Assembly: GCA_016713435.1 (NCBI GenBank)
Contig: JADJPD010000006.1
Coordinates: forward strand, 248,001 to 312,000
From: Gemmatimonadota bacterium
Lineage (GTDB): Bacteria; Gemmatimonadota; Gemmatimonadetes; Gemmatimonadales; GWC2-71-9
DNA: 64,000 nucleotides
Direction of reading: 5' to 3'
Part shown: positions 10,001-22,616 of the stretch, piece by piece
Position numbering within the stretch: the stretch's first letter is position 1
How the letters are laid out: the number at the start of each line of letters is the position of its first letter
The notes under the pieces: generated by a model
Told to the model about the DNA's origin: nothing
What the model saw: the letters and a program-made list of their open reading frames with translations, nothing else
Databases searched by the model: none
Program-made: the position numbers and the translations under genes

Positions 10001-10965
10001 TCAAGGGGGAGACCGACCGCGCCGCCCAGATCGTGCGGAACCTGCTCACCTACGTCCGCGGGCAGGGCGCCGAGCGGCTGCCCCTCGACCTGCGGGACCC
10101 GGTGCGCGGCGCCCTCGCCCTCCGCCGCAACCAGCTCCTCGGCCGCCAGATCAGCGTGGACGTGGAGCTGCCGGAAGGGCCGGTGCTGGTGGCGGGCAAC
10201 AGCGTCAACCTGCAGCAGGTGCTGATGAACCTGCTGGTCAACGCGGAGCACGCCATCCGCGGCGTCCGCGAGCAGGGCCACGTCTGGATCCGCCTCGCGG
10301 TGCAGGACGGCCTGGCCCGCCTCACGGTGGAGGACGACGGCCCCGGCATCCCGCCCGAGCTGCTCACCCGCATCTTCGACCCCTTCTACACCACCAAGCC
10401 CGAGGGCGAGGGCACCGGCCTCGGCCTCTCCGTGAGCGCGGGCATCGTGGCCGACCACCTCGGCAAGATCGCCGCCTCGCCCCGGCCGGGCGGGGGCGCG
10501 CGCTTCGTGGTGGAGCTGCCGCTCCTCGATGCCGCCGCCCCGCCCGTGCCGGCGCTCCCGGCCCGGCCGGCCGCGGCTTCCCCGCCGCCGGAGCGGCGCG
10601 GCGCCATCCTCCTCATTGACGACGAGCCGGACATCCGGCGCAGCATCTCCAAGTTCCTCACCCGCACCGGGTGGCAGGTGGAGCTGGCGGACTCCGGTGA
10701 GGAAGGCCTGCGCCTCCTCGGCACCCGCGCCTTCGACGCGGTGCTCTGCGACCTCCGCATGCCGGGCATGAGCGGCCATGAGTTCTACCGCCAGCTCGAG
10801 GCCCGCCACGATCCGGCCCTCGCCCGCCTGGCCTTCATGACCGGCGACGTGCTCTCCCCCGAGGCCTCGCGCTTCCTGGCCGAGGTGGGGCGGCCGGTCC
10901 TCTCCAAGCCCTTCGCCCTGCAGGACCTGGTGGACCTGCTCGCCCAGGTGGTGGCGCCCGCCTAG
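7048..10965 (+). CDS. Multi-GAF/PAS hybrid sensor histidine kinase with receiver domain
   Basis: 1305 residues, cytoplasmic, with no TM helices. Several GAF domains fill residues 20-800. A PAS domain begins near 813 (SEERYRRLFSAATDAIFTLD). The dimerisation helix has GGMAHEINNPLAS with phospho-accepting H953. The HATPase domain has an N box NLLVNAEHAIR and G boxes DDGPGIP and GTGLGLS. A receiver domain from about 1187 carries ILLIDDEPD, the phospho-aspartate D1235 (CDLRMPG) and the C-terminal KPF lysine. The signal bound by the GAF domains is not visible. A GGGAG element about 10 bases before ATG 7048 supports this start. The receiver suggests an internal phosphorelay to an unlinked partner. 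Confidence 0.92.
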   Translation: MGLVPVSLGSSALPDFLPQPTPRADGLGVLLELSLEATAATGAAILALEGEQLRVLQARGPNAPAPDDQVPLAGSVAGEAWYRARLVIGAEPPPRARQGALWQDDRTIDVMAVPILAAERPVAVFILYHRHLGHFRRSDAATLGRLAALAAGFWSVGGLGQGAGATRAQLEIRAAARMALVASGHFEEAEAWVEVARSASMLLEAGAARVSIVDGDELVCHVATGRFSADLGRRRPRTYGFEGVALDTVEGVLASNWAADQVGGSANTWIRSLVAVPLRRVEQVIGVLTVADEAAGRFTEADREALLRFAMHATAALTELRLHAQAERHVAEGRLVTQVAAAFAAARSTPALRQAIVQELGRALAADGVRLSERVQAHVAVTASEGEHPALATPPHPGTQLLCGHSLAEGQPAHRCLLPDGSGFLLAACLGQVTDHPGCVQLVRSARPFARHEEGLLRRLLEIAELALLTRLANVRVSQYADRIRSVAEVSASLHQSLRPTDAMGQAADMLRRALNVRRVRIATVDEDWREFRFPIWRTGDRIEDGVGRPLESGLLEEVWRSGRTWFFAERAAEEAEAAGYPIDTRPRSFAAVPLRTRGSVTGVISIEDDEQDAAFEPEDVRILEIVAQQLGVTLENLESLEEERRQRITAEWLRQMARTATDPAGCTLPVFECAAEAAFHGIGGLGALVALVPADGGLMAGVPAGLLPDGVRQAFPLADSVAGWMLAQQGALFVTPDAGSDGRLSENARARLGAVAVAAVPVWGDNRVVAVLHLLRPAGQGFATTEVDRLTQIADHAGAGYHTARASEAIRKSEERYRRLFSAATDAIFTLDAQGRITSFNAAAERLWQVQAAQAVGSPWSDRLPLETPALMATQVARVLAGESCGLEVGFRVADGERGTAAVTMSPLVEEGGAPAVLAIARDVTDQRRVTAQLLQAEKMSAIGQLVGGMAHEINNPLASILVNMELLLTEARDAGQLETLQAIKGETDRAAQIVRNLLTYVRGQGAERLPLDLRDPVRGALALRRNQLLGRQISVDVELPEGPVLVAGNSVNLQQVLMNLLVNAEHAIRGVREQGHVWIRLAVQDGLARLTVEDDGPGIPPELLTRIFDPFYTTKPEGEGTGLGLSVSAGIVADHLGKIAASPRPGGGARFVVELPLLDAAAPPVPALPARPAAASPPPERRGAILLIDDEPDIRRSISKFLTRTGWQVELADSGEEGLRLLGTRAFDAVLCDLRMPGMSGHEFYRQLEARHDPALARLAFMTGDVLSPEASRFLAEVGRPVLSKPFALQDLVDLLAQVVAPA

Positions 10966-11006
10966 CCCCCTACGCCCACGGCGCCCCCCGCGATAGGTTC
11001 GGGGCC

Positions 11007-11789
11007 ATGTCGAACGCCCCCATCCTGGTCCTGGTGGCCCCGCAGGACATCGTCAACATCGGCAGCGCCGTCCGGATCGCCAAGAATTTCGGGCTGGAGC
11101 AGGTGCGCCTGGTGCAGCCGGCCGTCTTCGATGCCTGGCGCATCGAGGGCATCGCCCACAACACCGCCGACCTGATCGAGCGCATCACCATCCACGACTC
11201 CGTGGCCGATGCGCTCGCCGACTGCCACTGGAGCGTGGCCCTCACCGCGCGCGAGCGCGCCGCCAAGCGCACCGTGTACCGTCCCGGCGCCGCCGCGGCC
11301 GAACTGGTGGCGCGCGCCGAGCAGGGCCCTGCCGCCTTCGTGGTGGGGCGCGAGGACAAGGGGCTCTCCAACGACGAGCTCGACCGCTGCACCGCGCTCG
11401 TCACCATCCCCACCAATCCTGCCCACAAGTCGCTCAACCTGGCGCAGGCCGTGGCCATCATGGCCTACGAGACCTGGCTGGCGCGCGGCGGCGAGCGGAA
11501 ACCGATCAAGCCGCCCCGCAAGCCCGCCGAGCCGGCCACCATGGAGCTGCAGGAGCGCCTGTTCGCCGACTGGGAGCGCGCCCTCGGCGCCATCGAATTC
11601 TTCAAGACCCGGCAGACCGACCACGTGATGCGCTCGTGGCGCGAGATCCTCTTCCGGGCCGAGCTCGACGGCCGCGAGGCCTCCCTGGTGCGGGCCATGG
11701 GCATCGAGGTGGTCCGCTACCTTGAACGGAACGGGCTGCCGATCCCGCCACCGTCCACCCCGGCAGGCGACGCCCCGACGACCGACTGA
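11007..11789 (+). CDS. SpoU/TrmH-family RNA 2'-O-methyltransferase, TrmJ-like
   Basis: 260 residues with the SPOUT knot. Motif I is VAPQDIVNIGSAVRIAKNFG, motif II is FVVGREDKGLSNDELDRC, and motif III is VTIPTNPAHKSLNLAQAVAI. The order and the C-terminal helical extension match TrmJ, which 2'-O-methylates position 32 of tRNA anticodon loops; other TrmH-family targets in tRNA or rRNA cannot be excluded. The AdoMet site lies in the trefoil knot. A TAGGTT hexamer 7 bp before ATG suggests a nearly leaderless message. The gene is preceded by the end of the hybrid kinase with a 41-bp gap. Confidence 0.85.
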   Translation: MSNAPILVLVAPQDIVNIGSAVRIAKNFGLEQVRLVQPAVFDAWRIEGIAHNTADLIERITIHDSVADALADCHWSVALTARERAAKRTVYRPGAAAAELVARAEQGPAAFVVGREDKGLSNDELDRCTALVTIPTNPAHKSLNLAQAVAIMAYETWLARGGERKPIKPPRKPAEPATMELQERLFADWERALGAIEFFKTRQTDHVMRSWREILFRAELDGREASLVRAMGIEVVRYLERNGLPIPPPSTPAGDAPTTD

Positions 11790-11794
11790 CCGTC

Positions 11795-11823
11795 TTGGTG
11801 GGGACTCCCCTCCCCATTACATT
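11795..11823 (+). promoter_or_regulatory. Promoter of the small DUF gene
   Basis: TTGGTG at 11795-11800, a 17-bp spacer, then TACATT at 11818-11823. The ATG follows at 11865, and a GGAG element about 8 bases upstream gives a normal leader. The -35 hexamer and spacer are the same as in the act operon promoter. Confidence 0.45.
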
Positions 11824-11864
11824 CCGGCGTTCCGCCATCGCCGCTTTCTCCCTGGAGTCCACTG

Positions 11865-12353
11865 ATGGGGCGTTCCGCCGCCTTCTGGGCGACCGCGTTG
11901 TACAAGAACGCCCGGGAAGAGCCCGCCCGCGTTGCACCCTACAAGGATCTGGCGGCGGGGCCGGCCAGTCGCTTCCGCCGGCTGCGGGAGGGCCTGCTCA
12001 AGCTTCCGGGCGTGACCGAGCACGTGAAGTACATGGCCAACTGGCAGTCGTGGGCCTGGGAGTACACGGTGGGGCATCGCAAGCTCTGCTGGATCCACGT
12101 CATGCAGGGCGGCGCGGCCATCACCTTCACCATCGCGGACCAGGAAGAGTCCCGCGCCCTCGCCATTCCCCGGCTGCCGGCGGCCATCGCCTCGGCCATC
12201 CGCGGGGCGCAGCGGACGGGGCCGGTGCGCTGGTGTGCCCTCGACGTCGGCGACCAGAAGGCCGCCGACGCGTTCCTGAGCTTCGTCAAGCGCAAGCTCG
12301 AGTGGCTGATGGCGGACAATCCGGCGGCGGCCCGCCGCACCCTCGCCAGCTAG
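11865..12353 (+). CDS. Small DUF3788/YdhG-like cytosolic protein
   Basis: 162 residues, no signal peptide. The core KYMANWQSWAWEYTVGHRKL followed by the strands CWIHVMQGGAAITFTI resembles the DUF3788/DUF1801 (YdhG-like) fold, a small alpha/beta domain of unknown activity often found as a single-domain protein. A C-terminal helix (AADAFLSFVKRKLEWL) completes it. Assignment is by fold pattern and no catalytic residue is evident. It has its own promoter and lies just upstream of the act operon on the same strand, without an obvious link to respiration. Confidence 0.55.
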   Translation: MGRSAAFWATALYKNAREEPARVAPYKDLAAGPASRFRRLREGLLKLPGVTEHVKYMANWQSWAWEYTVGHRKLCWIHVMQGGAAITFTIADQEESRALAIPRLPAAIASAIRGAQRTGPVRWCALDVGDQKAADAFLSFVKRKLEWLMADNPAAARRTLAS

Positions 12354-12400
12354 CCCGAGATATCCGAATACACTAGTCGGAAAAGCACCTCGTCCAGCGT

Positions 12401-12429
12401 TTGGTGCTCCTTGGGGTGCTGGCTATACT
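12401..12429 (+). promoter_or_regulatory. Promoter of the act (alternative complex III) operon
   Basis: TTGGTG (12401-12406), 17-bp spacer, TATACT (12424-12429). This is the best sigma70-type promoter in the window and is well placed for actA at 12501, leaving a leader of about 65 bases. The -35 hexamer is identical to that of the gene before it. Confidence 0.55.
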
Positions 12430-12500
12430 TGTCGCGGCAAATCCGGGGAGTTCAACGGGTTGCCCTCTCGTGAAAGAATTCACAATCGCCGTGAGCGCGC

Positions 12501-13085
12501 ATGCGTAAGCTGGCTCTCCTCGCCGCCGGAACGGGTCTCCTCGCCCTTGGGGCGGTGGTCCTCTTCGAGGGTTCCTCGACTGCCCAGCAGGCTCCCGCCC
12601 AGCCCCCCCGGCCGTGGGTACTGTCCGTCGAGGATTCCGCGGGCCTCAAGGGCCCGAAGCAGCCGATCTTCTTCCGTCACGACATCCACGTCGGCGTCAA
12701 CAAGACGCCGTGCCAGTACTGCCACTACTCGGTGGCCGAGGCGTCGGAGCCCGGCATCCCGAGCATGGCGACGTGCATGGGCTGCCACCTGATCGTCAGC
12801 GGCCGCGACTCGAGCGACAAGGCCGAGATCAAGAAGCTGCGCGATGCCTACAACGCCAAGCAGCCGGTGGAGTGGGTGCGCATCCACAGCGTGGCGCGGC
12901 ACGTGCACTTCCCGCACATGCGGCACATCAAGGTGCTGGGCGCCAACGCCTGCCAGACCTGCCACGGCGACGTCGCCCGGATGCCGCAGGTCTTCAAGGT
13001 CCAGAACATCAACAACATGGGTTTCTGCATCACGTGCCACGTCCAGCGGGGCGTCAACCGCGACTGCACGGCGTGTCACTACTAG
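12501..13085 (+). CDS. actA: Alternative complex III subunit ActA, pentaheme cytochrome c
   Basis: 194 residues. An N-terminal hydrophobic helix (LALLAAGTGLLALGAVVLF) anchors or exports the protein. Five CxxCH heme sites follow: CQYCH, CMGCH, CQTCH, CITCH and CTACH. This is the expected heme count for ActA. In the complex, ActA sits in the periplasm and passes quinol electrons to a soluble carrier together with the monoheme ActE. It is the first gene of a six-gene operon, in the canonical order A-B-C-D-E-F. The start codon overlaps no other gene and the SD is weak. Confidence 0.93.
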   Translation: MRKLALLAAGTGLLALGAVVLFEGSSTAQQAPAQPPRPWVLSVEDSAGLKGPKQPIFFRHDIHVGVNKTPCQYCHYSVAEASEPGIPSMATCMGCHLIVSGRDSSDKAEIKKLRDAYNAKQPVEWVRIHSVARHVHFPHMRHIKVLGANACQTCHGDVARMPQVFKVQNINNMGFCITCHVQRGVNRDCTACHY

Positions 13086-13129
13086 CAGGGGCTCGCCGCC
13101 CCGCCTCCTGAGGCTGGGCGGCGGCCTGC
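13085..13129 (+). terminator. Hairpin between actA and actB (possible attenuator)
   Basis: GCAGG at the actA stop codon pairs with CCTGC at 13125-13129, and inside it GCCGCCC pairs with GGGCGGC. No T-run follows. It could protect the actA message end or lower actB expression relative to actA. Confidence 0.35.
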
Positions 13130-13165
13130 TGTGTCCCTGAGGGCTGACGGGTCACCGGAGCATCA

Positions 13166-16171
<3,006 letters not shown>

Positions 16172-16175
16172 TCCG

Positions 16176-17545
<1,370 letters not shown>

Positions 17546-17546
<1 letters not shown>

Positions 17547-18056
17547 TGGCCCGCGCCGTCCCCGGCGTGCTCGCGAGCTTCGAGCACATTGACGCGGCCT
17601 GTGACGCCATCACGGCGCTCCGGGCCAAGGGCCGCAAGGACTTCACCGTCTACTCGGCCGCCCCCAACCACGAGCTCGAGGACGCCCTCGGCATCACCTC
17701 GAGCCCGGTGCGCCTGTTCACGCTCATCGGTGGCCTCACCGGCGTCACCGCCGGCGTGGCGATGACCTTCTGGATGTCGCTCGACTGGCCCCTCCTCGTG
17801 GGCGGCAAGCCGATCGCCACGGTGCCGCCCTACGTGGTGTTCATGTTCGAGCTGATGGTGCTCATCGGCGCCCTCTCCACGGTGGCCGGCGTCATCATCC
17901 TCTCGCTCCGCAACCCGACCACCGGCCTGGCCTTACGATGGCAGCTTCAGCGACGACCGGATCGGCATCTTCGTCCCCTGTGCCGCCGGGGAGGTCCCGG
18001 GCCTCGAGCGCATGCTCAAGGAAGCCGGCTCCGTGGAGGTCCGTCATGCGGCGTAA
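17546..18056 (+). CDS. actD: Alternative complex III subunit ActD (one frameshift)
   Basis: About 170 residues with two central TM helices (LFTLIGGLTGVTAGVAMTFW and VFMFELMVLIGALSTVAGVI), the standard ActD hairpin. The N-terminal domain reads FEHIDAACDAITALRAKG. The frame breaks at about 17931-17934 (CTGGCCTTACGATGG). The tail resumes one frame over as YDGSFSDDRIGIFVPC and stops at 18056. It is probably an error, because both parts match the family and the break is a single base-scale shift. ActD is a small subunit without cofactors. The stop overlaps the start of actE by 11 bases. Confidence 0.85.
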
Positions 18057-18627
18057 GCTCGCCGTCCTCGCCCTGGCCCTCGCCGCCACGGGCTGTGACT
18101 TCTACTACAACGACATCCCGTCGCCCGACGACGCCATGCGCCTCGTGCCCTGGTTCGACGGCATGTACCAGCAGCCGCCGGTCTTCCCCTACCAGCGGCT
18201 CGACGTGCCCCGCAACACCGTGCCCGGCACCGTGCCCATCACGGGCGGCGAGGCCGACTGGGCGGCGGAGTTCGGCATGGGCAACACCACCACGGCCGAC
18301 AAGCTGGTGAACCCGCTCGCGGGCCAGCCCGCCTCGGCCCGGGGCGACACGCTCTTCCAGACCTTCTGCGCCGTTTGCCACGGCCAGGCTGGCGCGGCCG
18401 ACGCCGTGATCAGCGCTCAGGTGGCCGCCCCGTCGCTCCTTACCGACCGGGCCCGCGGCTACAGCGACGGCTACCTCTACAGCATCATCCGCTACGGCCG
18501 CGGCGTCATGCCGCGCTACGGCGACAAGGTCCGGCGCGACGCGCGCTGGGAGATCGTGAACTACGTCCGGCAGCTGCAGGCGGCGGCGGTGGCCGTCACG
18601 CCCGCGGCACCGGGAGGAGCGAACTGA
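18046..18627 (+). CDS. actE: Alternative complex III subunit ActE, monoheme cytochrome c lipoprotein
   Basis: 193 residues. The signal peptide ends in a lipobox LAATGC (Cys17), so the protein is tethered to the membrane. One heme site CAVCH lies in the middle, with the distal methionine expected in GRGVMPRYGD. ActE is the second periplasmic cytochrome of the complex and receives electrons from ActA or hands them to the oxidase. The start ATG lies inside the actD end and the stop TGA shares one base with the actF ATG. Confidence 0.92.
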   Translation: MRRKLAVLALALAATGCDFYYNDIPSPDDAMRLVPWFDGMYQQPPVFPYQRLDVPRNTVPGTVPITGGEADWAAEFGMGNTTTADKLVNPLAGQPASARGDTLFQTFCAVCHGQAGAADAVISAQVAAPSLLTDRARGYSDGYLYSIIRYGRGVMPRYGDKVRRDARWEIVNYVRQLQAAAVAVTPAAPGGAN

Positions 18628-19931
18628 TGGCCGCCGTGCGTGAGCAGATCGCCCAGCGGGCGGTCACCGGCAAGTACGGGCTCTTCGTGGGGCTCGGCGC
18701 CGCCCTCGCGGTGGTCGGGGCCGCGATCTTCGCCCTGTCCCTCTCGGGGGAGCAGGCCGACCGGGCCTGGCACCTCTTCCACGTGAACTGGGTGTTCTTC
18801 ACCGGCCTCACCGGCGGCAGCTTCGCCTTCGTGGCGGTGCAGAAGATCACCAAGGCCAAGTGGTCGGGCCTCCTCATCCGCTTCGCCGAGGCGGCGCCGT
18901 TCTTCTTCTTCCCGGTGTCGCTCGTCGGCTTCATCCTCATCTTCACCGTCGGCTACCACCACATCTTCCCCGAGATGCACGGCCTCGGCCACGGCAAGGA
19001 GATCTGGCTGTCGCACGGGTTCATGTTCGCCCGGCTCGGCGTGGGGCTGGCGCTGCTCTACTGGGTGGGCTTCCAGCTGGTCCTGGCCGACATGCTGCCG
19101 GACCTCAAGGAAACCCGCGCCCTGGTGAGCGGCGGCCGGGCCGGCTGGTACGACTGGTGCCTCAGGGGGTTCGACAGCTCGCTCGCCGGGCTGGTGCGCA
19201 ACGAGGAGCGGATCGCCGTCCTCGCCCCGGTCTACGCGGTGCTCTACGCCATCGTGTTCACGATGGTGGCGTTCGACACCATGATGGCGCTCCAGCCGCA
19301 CTGGTTCTCCAACCTGTTCGGCGGCTGGTACTTCATGGGCTCGTTCCTCGGCGCGCACACGCTGCTGGCGCTCATGATGCTCTACGGGCGGAACCACATC
19401 GGCATCGCCCAGTGGGTGAGCGCCAAGCAGCGGCACGACCTCGGCAAGCTCATCTTCGGCTTCTCGGTGTTCTGGACCTACCTGATGTGGGCCCAGTTCC
19501 TGGTGATCTGGTACGGCAACCTTCCCGAGGAGACCGGCTTCGTCTTCGCCCGGCTCTGGGGCGAGTGGCGGCCCATCGGCACCTGGGTCTTCCTCGGGAT
19601 GTTCGTCATTCCCTTCATCGGCCTCCTCGGCGTGGCGCCCAAGAAGGCGCCGGTGACGCTCGGGCTCTTCGCCTCCGTCAGCCTCACCACCCTCTGGGTG
19701 GAGCGCTACCTGATGGTGCTGCCGTCGGTGACCAAGGAGCCGGGGCCGGTCTTCGCGCTCCCCGAGCTCGGGCCCACGGCCATGTTCCTCGGCCTCTTCC
19801 TGCTGGCCTACGGGCTCTTCGGGCGCACCTTCCCGATGGTGAGCCCGCGACTCGCCGCGATCACCCTGGCACGCGAAAGCGGCCACGGCCACAGCCACGA
19901 GGCCGGCGAGATGGAGCACGCCCAGCACTAG
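18627..19931 (+). CDS. actF: Alternative complex III subunit ActF, NrfD-like membrane protein
   Basis: 434 residues, about ten TM helices, second NrfD-type subunit and paralogue of ActC. Conserved features are the helix pair FHVNWVFFTGLTGGSFAFVA and FTVGYHHIFPEM with histidines on the membrane edge, and the FWTYLMWAQFLVIWYGNLPE segment. A His-rich tail (HGHSHEAGEMEHAQH) extends beyond the last helix. ActF may hold a second proton path. It is the last gene of the operon and is followed by a strong hairpin. No caa3 oxidase genes follow, unlike in many act operons. Confidence 0.92.
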   Translation: MAAVREQIAQRAVTGKYGLFVGLGAALAVVGAAIFALSLSGEQADRAWHLFHVNWVFFTGLTGGSFAFVAVQKITKAKWSGLLIRFAEAAPFFFFPVSLVGFILIFTVGYHHIFPEMHGLGHGKEIWLSHGFMFARLGVGLALLYWVGFQLVLADMLPDLKETRALVSGGRAGWYDWCLRGFDSSLAGLVRNEERIAVLAPVYAVLYAIVFTMVAFDTMMALQPHWFSNLFGGWYFMGSFLGAHTLLALMMLYGRNHIGIAQWVSAKQRHDLGKLIFGFSVFWTYLMWAQFLVIWYGNLPEETGFVFARLWGEWRPIGTWVFLGMFVIPFIGLLGVAPKKAPVTLGLFASVSLTTLWVERYLMVLPSVTKEPGPVFALPELGPTAMFLGLFLLAYGLFGRTFPMVSPRLAAITLARESGHGHSHEAGEMEHAQH

Positions 19932-19953
19932 CACCGCTGTTCACCGCCACCCA

Positions 19954-19982
19954 GGGGGCCGTCCGAGAACCGGGCGGCCCCC
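19954..19982 (+). terminator. Terminator of the act operon
   Basis: GGGGGCCGTCCG, loop AGAAC, CGGGCGGCCCCC: a 12-bp stem with one G-T pair, 22 bp after the actF stop, followed by TGTTG. It fits the end of the six-gene unit. Confidence 0.75.
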
Positions 19983-20187
19983 TGTTGCGTATCCCTTGTG
20001 GGGGGCAGGCCGCAGGGTAGGATGAGGGGGGCGGGGGCCTACCTACCTCGTGTTGCGAAGTGAAGCACCCCCCTCTTGCCCCAAAGATGTGTGGTCCAAA
20101 AGGCTACTGTGCGTCCTAGTCTCTTAGGGAAAGGCGGCGCAGGGTACGCGCCGTTAGGATTGGCTCGTCCAATTCGGGAGCGTATTG

Positions 20188-20700
20188 ATGGGCGACGAAC
20201 TCGAGGAACTCTACCGTACCACGTATGCCACCGTGGTCCGGTTCCTCTACAGGAAGGTCTGGGACGCCGACCGGGCGCATGACCTGGCGCAGGAGGTCTT
20301 CATCCGCGCCATGAATCACCGGCCGGAGAAGCCTCGTGCCTGGATCTTCGCTGTGGCGGCGAATCTCGCCCGCGACGAGGCCCGCGCGGCGGTGCGCCGC
20401 AAGCGTCACCTGACGCTCCTCAAGGACGATCCGATCACCCTCCCGTCCTCTCCCGTCGCCGCCGACCTCATGGTCGAGGAAGATGAGCGCCGGGCCCGTG
20501 TGGACGAGGCGTTGGCCACCCTGACCCGGCGGGACCGTGAGGTCCTCCTGTTGTGGGATGCCGGGCTCAGTTATCCTGAGATCGCCCAGCAGACCGGGCT
20601 GGCCGTGGGGGCCGTTGGCACCACGCTGGCCCGGGCGCGGAAGCGGCTCGTGGACGCCTATGACCGGATGGAACCCAAGGCCCGTGCGGCACATTCCTGA
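20188..20700 (+). CDS. ECF-type RNA polymerase sigma factor
   Basis: 170 residues. Region 2 (residues 8-70) contains the -10 recognising helix DLAQEVFIRAMNH. Region 4 (about 110-165) holds the helix-turn-helix YPEIAQQTGLAVGAVGTTLA, and there is no region 3, as in ECF sigmas. I chose ATG at 20188 because GGGAG lies 8 bases upstream; an in-frame TTG one codon earlier is possible. The next gene starts inside its last codons and encodes a zinc-finger anti-sigma factor, so this is a coupled sigma/anti-sigma pair. The signal is unknown. Confidence 0.9.
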   Translation: MGDELEELYRTTYATVVRFLYRKVWDADRAHDLAQEVFIRAMNHRPEKPRAWIFAVAANLARDEARAAVRRKRHLTLLKDDPITLPSSPVAADLMVEEDERRARVDEALATLTRRDREVLLLWDAGLSYPEIAQQTGLAVGAVGTTLARARKRLVDAYDRMEPKARAAHS

Positions 20701-21683
20701 CGACGAACTCCACGCCTACCTCGACCAGGCCCTGAGCCGGTCGCAGGCCATCGAGATCGAACGGCACCTCGCCCGCTGCCCCACCTGCCAGTCCCGGCGG
20801 GATGAGGCAGCGGCGCTGCGCGACCGGACCACCGCCATCCTGGCCCGCCTCGGCTCCCCGCCGAGCGTGGTGGCACCGCCGTTCGAGGAACTGCGGGCCC
20901 GGCACGCCGCGGGAGTCGCCCGGCGGGCGCAGTGGATGCGGCGGGCCGCCGTGGCCGCCGGCGTGGCCGGCTTGGCGCTGGGCCTCACCGTCTGGCGGCG
21001 GCCGGCGGTGCACGAAGCCGCCCTCGCGGCCCCCCCGGTCGCTGCTGCCCCCTCCGCCTCCCCGATTGTCCCTGACTCTGCTCCCCTCGCCTCTCCCACC
21101 GGCCCCGTCGCCACGGCCGTGCCCGCCGCAGCGCCCCGGCGCCCGGAAACGCCCCGGCTCGTCCAGGCCGGGGCGGGGACCGGCGAGAGCTCGTTCTTTG
21201 TCGCCAACGCCGTTGAGACCGATCCCCCGGCCACCGCAGCCCGTCCCCTCGCTGAGTCCGCCCCCGACCTGCCGACCGACCTCCGGGTGGAGGACGTGGA
21301 CGTGAAGGCCTCGCCCGTCTCGTCCGAGCCGGGGCTGGCCGGCCTGTGGCGGACGGTGCCGGTGGAAGCTGGCGAGGCGGAGGCCGCGGGCCTGCCGATT
21401 GTCCCGGGACTGGCCGTGGTTCGACTCCGGATGCAGCCGGGCGCCACGGGGAGCCGAGGTGGTCGCGGTGGATCAGCAGCTCGAGTCCGGGGAGATCGTC
21501 CGGACCATCGTGGGGCCTGCCACGCAGGTGGCCGGCATCGTTGCCCGGGACGCGGCAACCGACTCCACCAGCGGCCGCGTGACCTTCACCATCCGGCAGG
21601 CCGACCGCATGGTCGCCGTCACGGGCCCGGCCGAGGCGGTCACGGCCCTGCTGCAGCGGGTGAACGGGCGCCGCCGCTACTGA
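20684..21683 (+). CDS. Zinc-finger anti-sigma factor, membrane-anchored (one frameshift)
   Basis: About 333 residues. The N-terminal ZAS/zf-HC2 domain has the zinc motif HLARCPTC with the helix DDELHAYLDQALSRSQ in front. One TM helix follows (AVAAGVAGLALGLTVW, near residue 90), then a long Pro/Ala-rich periplasmic region and a C-terminal domain with EVVAVDQQLESGEIVRTIVG. The start is GTG at 20684, 17 bases inside the sigma gene. The frame breaks at about 21445-21460 in ACGGGGAGCC; removal of one G restores QPGATGAEVVAVDQ. It should hold the sigma factor at the membrane until a signal arrives. Confidence 0.8.
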
Positions 21684-21758
21684 GCGGCCCCGCGAGCGGA
21701 CGCCGACGGGCCGGCCCCCAATCCAGGGGCCGGCCCGTCGGTGCTTGTTCCGGGGGCG

Positions 21759-22550
21759 TCAGGTGCTGTGGGCTTTCCGCTTCGGGGGATCGTACCAGAG
21801 ACACCCTGGGTGCAGCCCCTTCCCATCATCCGGCCACTCGCTGCAGAGGTCCGGCTTGGCGGGGCGGCCGTCGGGGCGCGACCGCCCGTGCAGGGTGCAG
21901 TTGAGCCGCTCCTCATCGAGGTAGTCGCAGGTGTTGATGAGTTCCCCCTCGATCCAGCCGGGCCGCTCGCGGCTCACCTTGCAGAAGTACGGGGACTGCC
22001 GGTTCCGCAGCAGCAGCTCCAGCGTGGAGGAGTCCTCGGGGCAGCGGATCTCGAGTTGCATGTCCCGGCAGCAGGCCGAACCGCGCCGGTGGTCCGCGGT
22101 GGTGCAGGGTGCCAGCGAGCAGGGGTTGATGTCGTCCTCGGCCGGGATCACCGGGAGCTGACGGGGAGGGAGGGACAGCTCCACGTCGTCCTGGACATCC
22201 CCCACCACGATCCGGAAGCGGTCCCCGCCCAGGCGGCGCGGCTGGGCCGGCCACGGATCTTCGGGCACCGTCCCCGTGTACCCATGGGCAGCACACCGGA
22301 CCCCGTCCGGGGGAAGGCTCGGGTCCCGCTTGAGGTGGCGGCAGCGGACCCGCATGGTGGCATCCACCAGCAGGTCCTTGCCCTCCTGGCGGAGGTTCCG
22401 GAATGCCAGGGTCTCGGTGTGGCCCAGGAGCCAGGTGGCCTCCGGGTCCAGGACCTCGCCGGGCTTGGTGTAGCTGGCGATCAGGATGGTGACCGGCAGG
22501 GCTCGGCACTGGGAGCCGAGGGAGGCGCAGGGTGGGGGAGCGGGAGGCAT
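21759..22550 (-). CDS. Cysteine-cluster protein, YkgJ-like
   Basis: 263 residues, cytosolic. Cysteines recur as CSLAPC, GSACCRDM, FCKVS, INTCDYLDEERLNCTLHG and GCLWYD. Zinc or iron-sulfur binding by YkgJ/UPF0153-type clusters is plausible, but the spacing is looser than in the family and I rate the assignment as moderate. A motif CRHLKRDPSLPPDGVRCAAHG near residue 70-90 adds two more pairs. No enzyme function is known for the family. TAAATT lies 6 bp before ATG 22550 on the minus strand, another near-leaderless layout. The gene is convergent with the anti-sigma factor. Confidence 0.6.
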   Translation of the reverse strand: MPPAPPPCASLGSQCRALPVTILIASYTKPGEVLDPEATWLLGHTETLAFRNLRQEGKDLLVDATMRVRCRHLKRDPSLPPDGVRCAAHGYTGTVPEDPWPAQPRRLGGDRFRIVVGDVQDDVELSLPPRQLPVIPAEDDINPCSLAPCTTADHRRGSACCRDMQLEIRCPEDSSTLELLLRNRQSPYFCKVSRERPGWIEGELINTCDYLDEERLNCTLHGRSRPDGRPAKPDLCSEWPDDGKGLHPGCLWYDPPKRKAHST

Positions 22551-22596
22551 CGCGGGAATTTAGGCCCTCTCCCCCTTTTCGGGACGGCGCGTTATG

Positions 22597-22616
22597 TTTG
22601 TGAACCTTTTCACAAA
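22597..22616 (+). promoter_or_regulatory. CRP/FNR-type operator before the cupredoxin gene
   Basis: TTTGTGAACCTTTTCACAAA is a perfect inverted repeat with 8-bp arms and contains TGTGA-N6-TCACA exactly, the half-site pattern of CRP-type regulators. It ends 35 bp before the cupredoxin ATG at 22652 and stands out in GC-rich surroundings. It lies between the divergent YkgJ-like and cupredoxin starts, so it could act on both. Confidence 0.65.

Noticed and set aside
7084..10809. 1241-residue open frame antisense to the hybrid kinase
   Set aside because: Low-complexity Gly/Ala/His composition with no domain; it is the mirror of GC-rich third positions in the real gene.
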